DNA from: Adineta steineri
Taxonomy: Eukaryota > Rotifera > Eurotatoria > Adinetida > Adinetidae
Assembly (NCBI GenBank): GCA_905250115.1
Contig: CAJNOI010000276.1
Location: 28,129-92,128 of the forward strand
Direction of reading: 5' to 3'
Length of the DNA: 64,000 nucleotides
Shown here: positions 35,860-45,579 of the stretch, piece by piece
How positions within the stretch are numbered: position 1 is the stretch's first letter
Layout of the letters: every line of letters starts with the position of its first letter
Made by a program: the position numbers and the translations under genes
The notes under the pieces: model-generated
What the model saw: the letters and a program-made list of their open reading frames with translations, nothing else
The model's database searches: none
What the model was told of the DNA's origin: nothing

Positions 35860-36771
35860 TTAATCATCAGTATATTTATAATCAATAGGCAATTTGACAT
35901 GACAGGTAGGATCACTGATAGATGTATAGAGTAACGGTCGTCGATCGGCTAAATAGGGTGTTGCTTGAACTGCAGATACATAATTTTTTGGAATAATATC
36001 AGCTACTATAAGTCGATCCTTATCAACACGACACAATTCATTACCATCAGGTCCAGCAATACGTGATTGACCGATAAATTGAGGCGGAGCTAAATTGGCA
36101 TAAGCAAGCCAAACATGATTTTCAAAAGCTCGTGTTCCTACCATAAGACGAGCAATATTTTCATTCGATAGTGATGTAGCTAAAGCCGTAGGTACGAGTA
36201 AAAGTTGAGCTCCCAATAGAGTCAGAGAACGTGCTACTTCACACATTTCTAAGTCATAACATATCATTACAGCTACTCGAATGCCTCGTATTTCAACAAC
36301 AGGTGAAAGTTGTTCACCTTCTATGAACAATTCACGTTCTTCATTGGCCCATAAATGAGTTTTCCGATAAGTAAGCAAAATATCACCATGTTCATTAATT
36401 AATGTAGCTGAATTATAAATTTTCTCGTCATCAACTAATTCAGGATAACATATTAAAAGAGCAATTGAATATTGACGTGCAACATTTTGTAAATGAGCAA
36501 TAACTTTCTCGTGAATAATATGACGAGCAGCAGATAAAGTGACTTCACGACTTAATCCATAGCCTGATAAGAAAAGTTCTGGAAAAATAAGTAAATGAGC
36601 AGAATGTTCTTGACTAGCACGTTTCGCTTGTGATTCTACTTCAGCAACACTTAGCGCAACATTGCCATCAGGTAATGATACACCTTCATAAACAGCTACT
36701 CGAAGTAATGAACCTTCATTATGTTCCTTTAACCACCAGTACGATGACATTTCAATCTTATCTATTAACAC
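35860..36771 (-). CDS. Nitrilase-superfamily carbon-nitrogen hydrolase
   Basis: Single exon, 303 residues, a full-length CN-hydrolase domain. The catalytic triad is visible: Glu65 in LLIFPELFLSG, Lys137 in TYRKTHLW and Cys171 in VMICYDLEMCE. The second Glu usually needed lies in ANEERELF. The C-terminal part has GTRAFENHVWLAYAN and GQSRIAGPDG, typical of bacterial aliphatic or R-amidase-like members. It should hydrolyse an amide or nitrile in the cytosol; the substrate is unknown. There is no targeting signal. It lacks introns while most neighbours have many, and it reads like a bacterial protein rather than the animal NIT1, NIT2 or UPB1, so horizontal acquisition is plausible. A second in-frame Met (residue 8) gives MSSYWWLKEHNEG and may be the true start. 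Confidence 0.88.
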   Translation of the reverse strand: MLIDKIEMSSYWWLKEHNEGSLLRVAVYEGVSLPDGNVALSVAEVESQAKRASQEHSAHLLIFPELFLSGYGLSREVTLSAARHIIHEKVIAHLQNVARQYSIALLICYPELVDDEKIYNSATLINEHGDILLTYRKTHLWANEERELFIEGEQLSPVVEIRGIRVAVMICYDLEMCEVARSLTLLGAQLLLVPTALATSLSNENIARLMVGTRAFENHVWLAYANLAPPQFIGQSRIAGPDGNELCRVDKDRLIVADIIPKNYVSAVQATPYLADRRPLLYTSISDPTCHVKLPIDYKYTDD

Positions 36772-37274
36772 AACTTAATAGAATAAAATAATGAAAAAAA
36801 AACTAAACTCGTCATTGTAGAGGCACGTGGTTTTACACAAAAAAAGAGAAATTGGGATTGGCTAAAAGTGATCCCAGTATTCTTTCAAGAATGATTAACG
36901 TATAAAAATAAAGTCACTAAGAATAAACTATATAGAGAGAATTTAAATAGTAACTAATAACACTTCAAAGAAACGAGAAATATTTAAACAGCCATCATTT
37001 ATAATAAAACCTAATCCTATATAATTATGTCAACATTATTATTCATAATAATATCATTTTATAAAACTATCTATTGATATATATGCTTCTAGATATTTTT
37101 ACTTCATGAATGTTTAAATATCTCATTATCAATTTAAGATAATTTCTTTTACAGTTCGACTGCTAGAATATATTTATTATGATATGATAACTAACGAAAT
37201 AAAATACAATCATGCTATAATACAACATAAATGATATATTTAAAAAAGTTATTTTAGTCATATGTTAATGGTTT
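36772..37274. other. Intergenic, no gene seen
   Basis: AT-rich sequence between two minus-strand genes. An ACACGTGG-type E-box lies near 36825, upstream of the hydrolase. Confidence 0.4.
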
Positions 37275-37481
37275 TTAATCGGCAATATGTTTGGCTTGAT
37301 GATGATCAGCTTTAGCATGATGTTCAGCAGCTTTGCATGCTGCTTTACCTGCTTCAAATTGAGCATCTACACGTTCGCTTGGTTTAACATTTGGATCAGC
37401 AGCTTTTTCAAGTTTTTTCTCGACTGTTTTATTGTCATGTGCTTCTTTAGCAGTTTCAATACCAGCTTTAACGGCGTTCAT
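37275..37481 (-). CDS. Small hydrophilic Ala/Lys/His-rich stress-type protein
   Basis: 68 residues in one coding exon, starting MNAVKAGIETAKEAHDN and ending HHQAKHIAD. It is rich in Ala, Lys, Glu, Asp and His, lacks Trp, and reads as amphipathic helix around an ADPNVKPSERVDAQ segment. The look is that of small LEA-like or fungal glucose-repressible (Grg1/CCG1-like) stress proteins; this is similarity by eye, not a firm assignment. A TTTTAG acceptor lies 8 nt upstream of the ATG, with a GTGAGT donor further out (about 37536-37541), so a 5' UTR intron is likely. A TATA box (37609-37614, minus strand) fits a strong regulated promoter. Desiccation protection would fit a bdelloid but is inference. 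Confidence 0.7.
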   Translation of the reverse strand: MNAVKAGIETAKEAHDNKTVEKKLEKAADPNVKPSERVDAQFEAGKAACKAAEHHAKADHHQAKHIAD

Positions 37482-37608
37482 TGTTTTAACTAAAATTTAA
37501 AATTTAATGAAATATATTAGTCTATTTTTAGATGTACTCACTGATAGTATAAGTTGAATTCTAGTGATAAATTTTCTGTTGAATGAAGAATAGAAAATGT
37601 GAGCGCCA

Positions 37609-37614
37609 TATATA
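37609..37614 (-). promoter_or_regulatory. TATA box of the small stress-type gene
   Basis: Minus-strand GTATATATGG, about 130 bp upstream of the ATG at 37481 and upstream of the inferred 5' UTR intron donor. Confidence 0.4.
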
Positions 37615-38391
37615 CTTTCTCTCTTTCTCTCTTATCTCTTTCTTGACTTGTCAGTCATTCTAATGTCGAAGAAGAGAGAAAGAGAGACGGAGAATGAACT
37701 CCAAAAGAAAAGAAAAAGGGAAATAACGGCAGCTGCATATTTATATTTACATTGTATCATAGAAGAACAAGAAAGAACGACGAAGTTTTGTCATCAGCCA
37801 GATTTCTTCTCGGCGTATGATACACGTGATAGAATATTCTAGAGTGAACGGACTCTTTAACCGTTCTTTTTTTTGTTCAGTTCATAGATGAGTTAAGCTT
37901 CTTTACATTAAAAGTTTTACATACTTTCTCTTGCTATTCCCTCAAAATGAACCTCAACAAAATATTAAACCTTATCAAGTGATATTGTACGGTACACTCT
38001 CAATACATATTATCATTTATTTGATATACTTTTAGTATTATATAATTAAACGGAGAAAAAGATTTATAAAACAAATTTCTCTCACATATTCATGGTTTAA
38101 AAGAGTAACTTATTGATAAACTTGAATTTATATTTGAATTGCATTCCAATTTAAAATCATCAATAGAAATTTAAACTAAGTTATTTGGCAGATGATCAAT
38201 CTTTATTAATTATGTCTCAAATATTCGTAGTTTAGTATTCAAGTAATTCAGTTACATATACCAAAAATATAAATATTTACAAGAATCTTCAAATCGTTTA
38301 TGAAATTTCAGTTTTTTATAGCAGAGATGTTGCTATGACATATGATCTGTTGAATAGTTTATCAAATTTGCCTGACATAATATATTTGATG

Positions 38392-38413
38392 ATCATGTGA
38401 TCGACCACATGAT
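38392..38413. repeat. Short perfect inverted repeat with E-box arms
   Basis: ATCATGTG (38392-38399) and CACATGAT (38406-38413) flank a 6-nt spacer. Each arm holds CATGTG/CACATG, an E-box-like core. Confidence 0.6.
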
Positions 38414-38881
38414 ATAATTGTAGTGAGGAGAAATAAGCAAGCACAGATGCTACTTTTATTTTGTTGTGAGGATCAATTCTACAAATTTTTAATCAGGATC
38501 ACTCAGATAGTTATTACACACTAGACATGTTGTCTAAATATTTTAATAAAGGTATTCGGGATTATGAACCGTCCTTGAATACATTTATATATACATTCAA
38601 TATTATTTGTTCACAGTATTTACATTAAATATATTTATAAAGATTTCGATTGTATGGAAAAATGATTGAAAATTAAGTCCAAATCTATATTTAGTTCTTG
38701 TATGTTTGGTACATTGGATGATTTATTCTATTCAAAGTCTCCATTAAATCGGATGATAATAAATATGACAATACTTTACCATTAAATACAGTCATGTCGT
38801 ATCATTTATATCGACAATAATGATACTTTTCTCAAGCTGACGATTTGTTTTTATATTCCCGATCCTTTTGTTTTCTCTTGG

Positions 38882-38889
38882 TATATAAA
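38882..38889 (+). promoter_or_regulatory. TATA box of the WAP-like gene
   Basis: TATATAAA, 59 bp upstream of the ATG at 38941. Confidence 0.5.
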
Positions 38890-38940
38890 GTGGATACCTA
38901 AGCAAAATGTCATTTGTAGTTTTTCTCTTCGTACAGTAAA

Positions 38941-39312
38941 ATGACAAGTATTTCATATATTTTTATATTGTTGGCTATGGTAGCCATTGCCAATGCTAAA
39001 TTAATATGCCCTGGTTATGGATTCATCCGTCCACTAGAACCATGTGTTGATCAATGTTCACTTGACAAGGATACTTGCGGAGCTGGCAAATTGTGTTGTT
39101 ATACACCTCAATCACCATGTGGTAATCGTTGTCTTATTGGCAAGGATGATGCCGAAAAAAAGGGAACATGTCCATCATCTCAATCTGAACAAAAAGATCC
39201 AAAATGGGGTTTATGTGATGGACACTTTTGCGATGTTGATAGCGATTGTTCATGTAAGAAAAAATGCTGCTCGAACAAGTGTGGCTCAAAAATATGTATT
39301 TTACGACAATAA
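38941..39312 (+). CDS. Secreted cysteine-rich protein with two WAP-like domains
   Basis: Single exon, 123 residues. A signal peptide (MTSISYIFILLAMVAIANA) precedes two four-disulfide-core-like modules. The first runs CPGYGF..PCVDQCSLDKDTCGAGKLCCYTPQSPCGNRC; the second CPSSQ..GLCDGHFCDVDSDCSCKKKCCSNKCGSKIC. The spacing, with the adjacent CC pair in each, resembles whey-acidic-protein domains of protease inhibitors and antimicrobial proteins. A secreted inhibitor or defence role is plausible but not shown. Start and promoter are well placed, with a TATA box 59 bp upstream. CTTCGTACAG directly before TAAAATG could be a splice or trans-splice acceptor. Confidence 0.8.
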   Translation: MTSISYIFILLAMVAIANAKLICPGYGFIRPLEPCVDQCSLDKDTCGAGKLCCYTPQSPCGNRCLIGKDDAEKKGTCPSSQSEQKDPKWGLCDGHFCDVDSDCSCKKKCCSNKCGSKICILRQ

Positions 39313-39765
39313 AGTATTTACAATAGAAATTCATTCATTGTCATTAGTACTTAACAATTGATTATGTACTCTATAATACTTAATCTTATTTCTTTTGTTC
39401 TCATTCAAAAAGATCTTAATATTCTATTCTATAATTGAATTAAACTATGAATGAAATTACTCTTGATTTTATAGTTTCTACATAATAAAACTAATGCACA
39501 AGTGAAGAGTTTAATATTAATTAACTTTCATATGCGATTTTTTATTTAAACATTTAACCAAAAATTTCGAACATGAATACCAATTAGATAAGGAAAAAAT
39601 AGTTTTGTATTATATCTGATAATTAATGTAAACTACAAGCAGTATCATTGACAGTTGTAACGCTATACTCAAATTTGTAAAGGAGAGATTCTGCTGAAAA
39701 TGATCGACTACAAACATATATTTCTACTAATTTTTATTTTCAAGATACTATCCTCTAGCAGAAAT
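39313..39765. other. Intergenic, no gene seen
   Basis: 3' flank of the WAP-like gene leading into the dUTPase relic on the opposite strand. Confidence 0.4.
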
Positions 39766-39998
39766 CTAACCAACTCGAACATAACCATCATCTGGTACAG
39801 CAATTTGTATATCAGTTAAAGCTGTTAGTTCACCTCGTACTGGTAGTACACAATTGTAAGGCTTTTTGTTCAAAAAAAGTATCAAGCATTGATACTGATC
39901 TTCGAAGATTCCAGCTAACTGCATAAGTTGATCCTTTCAATGGTGATTACGAGATTTTACTAAGTTTAGCAATATGTAATACAGATTTTGTAGGTGAC
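39766..39998 (-). pseudogene. DUT: Degenerate dUTPase fragment
   Basis: Read on the minus strand, an AG acceptor at 39999-40000 opens a stretch that translates, with one in-frame stop and one frame change, as HIAKLSKIS, SPLKGSTYAVSWNLRRSVSML and then GELTALTDIQIAVPDDGYVRVG before a stop. This follows the N-terminal half of trimeric dUTPase: the AKLS strand, the GSAYAAGYDL motif 1 region, and the TDIQIALPSGCYGRV segment leading to motif 2. Motifs 2-5 (APRSGLA, GVIDEDYRG and the rest) are missing. dUTPase hydrolyses dUTP to dUMP; this copy cannot. It looks like a truncated, decayed duplicate whose functional parent must lie elsewhere. Confidence 0.7.
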
Positions 39999-40551
39999 CT
40001 GAAAAATTTAAAATGCTAAACAAAACAAAATAAGTTACATAAGATTTTATCTCATTCTTATAGATTCAATCATTAAAAATAAATGTCAACTTAAATAACA
40101 ATTTACACACATCGATTTCTTCTCGATATGATATGTATAATCAAAAAGACTAAATAAAATATCGACAACAAGTTATCCATTATTTTCATTGTCTCAAAAA
40201 TAGAATAAATAGATAACAAAGAATAATTCTAGTTTTTTTTACTAGTTTACAATAATTTTTTCTTCATCAATATCAAGCAAAGCTTATATAGTTTATTATA
40301 CTCCTTGCCAGATGACTTTACATAATCAAAAATATTTATAATACATACAAAATATATAATTCATCTATCTGATTCTGAATCATAGAGAATCATTTAACAC
40401 TTAAAGCAATTTCATACACTATGCTGATATTTAAGCACGAAAGACACTAAATCGAATGCATAGGAACAAACATATAAAACTGTTTAAATATTGATTATAT
40501 AGAAATATAAATATGAAACATACAAACAAATCGTGAACAAAAATAGTATCA
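39999..40551. other. Intergenic, no gene seen
   Basis: AT-rich flank between the dUTPase relic and the stop of the first symporter copy. No 5' exon of the relic is recognisable on the minus strand. Confidence 0.4.
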
Positions 40552-42197
40552 TTAGAGAATATACCGCCAAGTAGCATGTCTATCACCTAAATCCCGAATT
40601 TCTTCTTCTGACATATGTTCATAGCCCCACTTTCGTCGATCTTCTTCGCTTCCAATCCCACAGACATCAACAACTTCTTTATTCAACTCTGTCGTTATAA
40701 CACTTATCTTTCTATTTCTACTAGACACAACACCATATAATCGATCACGACGATGATTTTCTAATCGAAGACTAATAAATAATATAATAACACTAATTAA
40801 TCCTAATACACAAAATCCAAGATTGATTGCATGACCAAGAATAAAACGAGGTCCGTCTTGAGATCGATAGATTTGACCACTGATTGCTCCACCGCTATTA
40901 CCTACAGATAACATAAATGCTAATGCAGTTGCTCGTTTTGTATGTGGACTAATATTGCACGAGATAAAAGCAATACACGTAGCCATACATGGTGAAATAC
41001 CACCCGCCGTTAAGAATACAGCAAAATATTTAACATTTAGATTCTGTGAAGCAATCAAAATAATAAAACCAATAATAACCACTATTAACCAAAACATAAT
41101 AAAAACAGCACGTCTTGTATATCGATCAGAAAAATAAGCCGTTGTCATTGTAGTAATGAATGCAAATACATATGGAGGTGTTGTCATAAGCTGTGCACGG
41201 TAACTTTGAAAACCAAGACTTTGAACAATAGTTGGTGAAAAAAGTGAAAGAGAATAGAATGGTTCAGTAATAGCGATATAACACAAACAGAACATATAGA
41301 TTTTCCAATCGAGAAATGCTGCTCGAACTTGTTTCCAACTGAAGTGTTCACCAGCTCCAGGCCCAGCATCACTTTGTAATCGAGTAATTGTTCGGTCACA
41401 TTCTTCTTCCGTTAAGAATTTCGGTCGATCCGATGGAAAATCATTGATCAGAAAGAAAGCTGCTACACCGACAAGAACAGTCATCATTCCTTCAATGTAA
41501 AAAATCCATCGCCAACCTTCTTGTCCACCTATACCTCTCATCTGACTGATACCAAAAGCAAGAACACCACCAAATGCACCAGCTAATGCAGCTGCAGAAA
41601 ATAGTATACTTATTCTCCACGATAACTCACGTCTTCTATACCAACTAGATAAATAAAACGCAGCACCTAAACACAAATCAATCTATTTAGATGGAAAACA
41701 AATATAATATATGTATACTAACCTGGAAAAAGACCAGATTCAGCTGCACCTAGCACGAGTCGACAAGCAAGAAGACCACCATAAGAATGTACAAGACCCA
41801 TCAACGTCATTACTATACCCCATGCAATCATAATCATTGGTATCCACCGACTTGGTCTTAGTTTCTTAAGAACAAGATTTGATGGAATCTCAAACGCAAC
41901 ATAAGTGATAAAGAAAACACTAAGACATGCATTATATTGAGCACTTGTTAGTTTTAATGATTCCATGAGACCATCGAGTTTTGCTTGTCCAATATTAACT
42001 CGATCAAGATAACTTAATAGATAAAGTAATGTCATTGTTGGAATAAGATGAAGATCAAGTTTCCGAAGAAGTTTTTTATCATGTGGATCATCAGGTATTT
42101 TATATTCACTAATTTGAATAATATCATTTTCTTGAACATTTGCTGTTTGTATAGTGTGCAGTTCAATACTATTGTGATTATCATCCAGAACAGTCAT
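40552..42197 (-). CDS. Fungal-type anion:cation symporter (MFS, Dal5/Tna1-like), copy 1
   Basis: Exons complement(40552-41666, 41723-42197), 529 residues, about 12 helices. Landmarks: LDLHLIPTMTLLYLLSYLDRVNIGQAKLDGL in TM1 and the following loop (the signature DRVNIGxA), FEIPSNLVLKKLRPSRWIPM, LVLGAAESGLFPG, SSWYRRRELSWRI, GWRWIFYIEG, SDRPKFLTEEE, SDRYTRR, then NISPHTKRATALAF. This is the pattern of fungal allantoate, nicotinate and pantothenate-type permeases (anion:cation symporter family), including the C-terminal LGDRHATWRYIL; animal SLC17 members such as the gene at 56.7 kb are distinctly different. It likely takes up a small organic anion with H+ at the plasma membrane. Only one intron. 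A tandem copy lies about 1.7 kb away. Horizontal transfer from a fungus is the simplest reading. Confidence 0.92.
40565..40824 (-). repeat. Gene-conversion-like identical tract (partner 43901-44160)
   Basis: By eye, 260 consecutive bases are identical between the two symporter copies, third codon positions included, while the rest of the coding region differs at many positions. The tract covers the C-terminal cytoplasmic tail and the last helix. Confidence 0.85.
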
Positions 42198-43887
42198 AGT
42201 AGTATCGATAAATGATGGTTATGTACTTTATACAGTCAATTATATGACAGCTAGTATATATCGATGAAGAAAATATGAAGTTGATATGCAATAAGATAAG
42301 AAATGATTATTATTACACGCCTAAATATTTAATATACACTGTTATAAGATATTTTTTGTATATTACCTTATGTTAGAAGAAAATGCACAGTTGTTTTGAA
42401 ATCGATTCGCTAGGCCATAAGTATATATTTTTATATCATCATTGAAAGATCATTTTATTACATCAAAGGAACAAACTGACAAACTAATAAAAAAAACCAT
42501 AAAGATATTGGACATTTCTATAGTATTCGAATGTTAGTTTTGAATAGTGATCGTAATCAAAAATGCCGAGAGTAAAAGATTGTAGAAACGAAAAATATTT
42601 TATGACATTTGATATACTTTGCGATAGTATGACACGTTTTGTTTGACAATTTTTTTGTATCAAAAGCATCGTTTTCTTACTTGTCTTGGATTCTCATTTA
42701 TTTGATTTCCAACAAATAAAAGAATGATGATTGTAACGAAAGCAGCAGAGAGTTACACTTTTTATTATTTTAAATGCAAATTCATCTTAATCTGGAAGAT
42801 GTTTCTAATTAACAATTAAAATCGACTATAAGCATGCTAAAATTATAAGAGTTATCTTTCGTCAACAATTGTGTTCATAGTTTTACTCTACTTCGACATC
42901 TTTTTATACTATGTTTCGTTTATACACTGTATGGCCATATCGAAAACTCAAACTGTCTGATTCTCCATCTCATTGAACAGTTTTGCACCTATTTGATAAA
43001 GAAATCTGATTTTAGACATAAGATCACTCGACAATGATGTTTATTATGGAGAAAGACCTACTAGATGTTATTGAAATTCGCCATAAACAGAATTTCAGAA
43101 CAATGATTGATTGGCTGATTCGCTTTCATATAGTTCTTGTTTTATTTCGCTCTATAAAAAAATTGATCAATAGTGTGATGAAGATTAAAGTGTAAATATA
43201 AAGATTTTAATCTTGACAAATGTCTTATAATTGTTCATGTATAACTTTATCAGACACGTCTTCAAAATGACAATAACAATATGTGCATAAAATACTTGCA
43301 CTATACCATGTGACATAAAAAAAGAAAAAGTTATTAAAATAAATCATTATAAAAACATTTTTCCATTTATTAAAATTATGGTTAATCGTTATTCAATTTC
43401 AATATATATAGGTATTTCACTTATATGCTTTCTTTCTTCTGTATAAGATGCTCTGATACATTTCCTTATTCAGCTAGACCATTCGTTAAAATTCGTGAAA
43501 GCTCATGATGTAACTCGAGTATTTAAATTCTGTAAACTATTATTGTCTATATCTGTATAAATTTGACAAATAAAAACTAACGAATTTAAAAAATAAATAA
43601 AACCTGTAGGTATTGAATATATATTAAAGGAATGGTTAATTTTATATTTTACACCCATTTAATCGCTAAAATACACAATGTTCCAATGGCTTAAGTATAT
43701 AATTTTTCAAGACCTTCTGTGCTAAAGTGAACGGAAAATCTGAATACCAAAAGGCAAAATAATCACTAAAGCATAATTTATTTAAAAGGGATATTTCAAT
43801 TTGAATAAAAAAAAGTATGATCACACATAAAAAATGTTACATTTTCATTATATACACATGCAACATATTGTAACATCCAACGAAAAA
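42198..43887. other. Spacer between the tandem symporters, no gene seen
   Basis: About 1.7 kb of AT-rich DNA. I see no coding remnant. The sequence just past the copy 2 stop does not resemble that past the copy 1 stop. Confidence 0.45.
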
Positions 43888-45207
43888 CTATAGGATATAA
43901 CGCCAAGTAGCATGTCTATCACCTAAATCCCGAATTTCTTCTTCTGACATATGTTCATAGCCCCACTTTCGTCGATCTTCTTCGCTTCCAATCCCACAGA
44001 CATCAACAACTTCTTTATTCAACTCTGTCGTTATAACACTTATCTTTCTATTTCTACTAGACACAACACCATATAATCGATCACGACGATGATTTTCTAA
44101 TCGAAGACTAATAAATAATATAATAACACTAATTAATCCTAATACACAAAATCCAAGATTAATTGCATGACCAAGAATAAAACGAGGTCCATCTTTAGAT
44201 CGATAGATTTGACCACTAATTACTCCACCAAAACTACCCATAGATATCATAAATGCTAATGCAGTTGCTCGTTTTGTATGTGGACTAATATTGCAAGACA
44301 GAAAAGTGATACATATCGCGTTACATCCTGAAATGCCACCTGTTGCTAAGAACACAGCAAAATATTTAACATTTAGATTTTGTGCAACTATTAAAATAAT
44401 AAAACCAATAATAGCTATGATGAACCAAAACATAATAAAAATAGCACGTCTTGTGTATCGATCAGAGAAATAAGCTGTTGTCATTGTAGTAAAGAATGCA
44501 AATACAGATGGAGGTGCGGTCATAAGTTGTGCACGATAACTTCGAAAACCAAGACCTTGAACAATGGTTGGTGAAACAAGCGCGAGGGAGTACAACGGTA
44601 CAAGTAGACCAATATCACACAAACAAAAAATGTATAGCTTCCAATCGAGAAATGCTGCTCGAACTTGTTTCCAACTGAAGTGTTCACCAGCTCCCGGCCC
44701 AGCATCATTTTGTAATCGAGTAATTGTTCGATCACATTCTTCTTCCGTTAAGAACTTGGGTCGATCCGATGGAAAATCATTGATTAGAAAGAAAGCTGCT
44801 ACACCAACAACAACAGTCATGATGCCTTCAATATAAAAGATCCATCGCCAACCTTCTTGTCCACCTATGCCTCTCATCTGACTGATACCAAAAGCAAGAA
44901 CACCACCAAATGCACCAGCTAATGAAGTGGCAGAAATAAATATACTTATTCTCCATGATAATTCACGCCTTTTGTACCAACTAGATAGATAAAAAGCAGC
45001 ACCTAAACATAAATGTCATTGAACAATGTAAATCAATTTATTTAGATGGAAAACAAATAGAATATATGTATACTAACCTGGGAAAAGACCAGATTCAGCT
45101 GCACCTAACACGAGTCGACAAGCAAGAAGACCACCATAAGAATGTACAAGACCCATCAAAGTCATTACTATACCCCATGCAATCATAATCGATGGTATCC
45201 ACCGACT
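43888..45207 (-). CDS. Fungal-type anion:cation symporter, copy 2 (5' end lost in N gap)
   Basis: Exon 2 is complement(43888-45002), the same 1115-nt length as in copy 1; exon 1 begins at 45078 and runs into the N gap at 45208. What is visible is intact: GGQEGWRWIFYIEGIM, SDRPKFLTEEE, SDRYTRR, NISPHTKRATALAF and the LGDRHATWRYIL terminus. It differs from copy 1 mainly in the middle helices (for example DIGLLVPLYSLAL versus YIAITEPFYSLSL), which may change substrate choice. The intron is at the same place but slightly longer. The N-terminal segment of about 110 residues is not in the assembly. Confidence 0.88.
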
Positions 45208-45307
45208 NNNNNNNNNNNNNNNNNNNNNNNNNNNNNNNNNNNNNNNNNNNNNNNNNNNNNNNNNNNNNNNNNNNNNNNNNNNNNNNNNNNNNNNNNNNNN
45301 NNNNNNN
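45208..45307. other. Assembly gap (100 N)
   Basis: Exactly 100 N, a conventional placeholder of unknown true length. It removes the 5' end and promoter of symporter copy 2, so the link between left and right flanks rests on scaffolding. Confidence 0.98.
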
Positions 45308-45579
45308 AAACGTCTCTTGTCTACGAGTTAATATTAGAGAAGTCGATCTTCCAGCAGCAGTTGTTCAACAAATAAAACATCAATTTTCCTATCTATTGAA
45401 AACCATTTTATTATCAAGATTAATCAATAGATATTAAAGACTAAAAATGTATTTACATGCGTTTCAAGAGTAATTTAATATGTAACATTATTTACGTACA
45501 TTAACAATAAAAACTATCTTTTATGCTTTTACAAACTTAAGCAAAATATGGTAAATATTTTGAAGAAAATAATAGGGTG
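45308..45579. other. Sequence after the gap, unassigned
   Basis: A plus-strand frame out of the gap (to about 45437) reads CLRVNIREVDLPAAVVQQI and could be the end of an exon of a gene lost in the gap, but I recognise no family and both neighbouring frames are also open. The rest is AT-rich and probably 3' flank of the DED gene. Confidence 0.3.

Larger units (their letters stand above)
37482..38940. other. Intergenic between divergent genes
   Basis: About 1.46 kb without a supported gene. It holds the minus-strand TATA at 37609-37614, an inverted repeat at 38392-38413 and the plus-strand TATA at 38882-38889. The open frame at 37648-37842 is low-complexity and not called. Confidence 0.5.

Noticed and set aside
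37648..37842. Plus-strand frame rich in Lys, Glu and Arg
   Set aside because: Low-complexity purine-rich DNA upstream of the small stress-type gene; no promoter, signal or homology.
45142..45437. Open frames running through the N gap
   Set aside because: They are only open because N codons are undefined; the left part is antisense to symporter exon 1.
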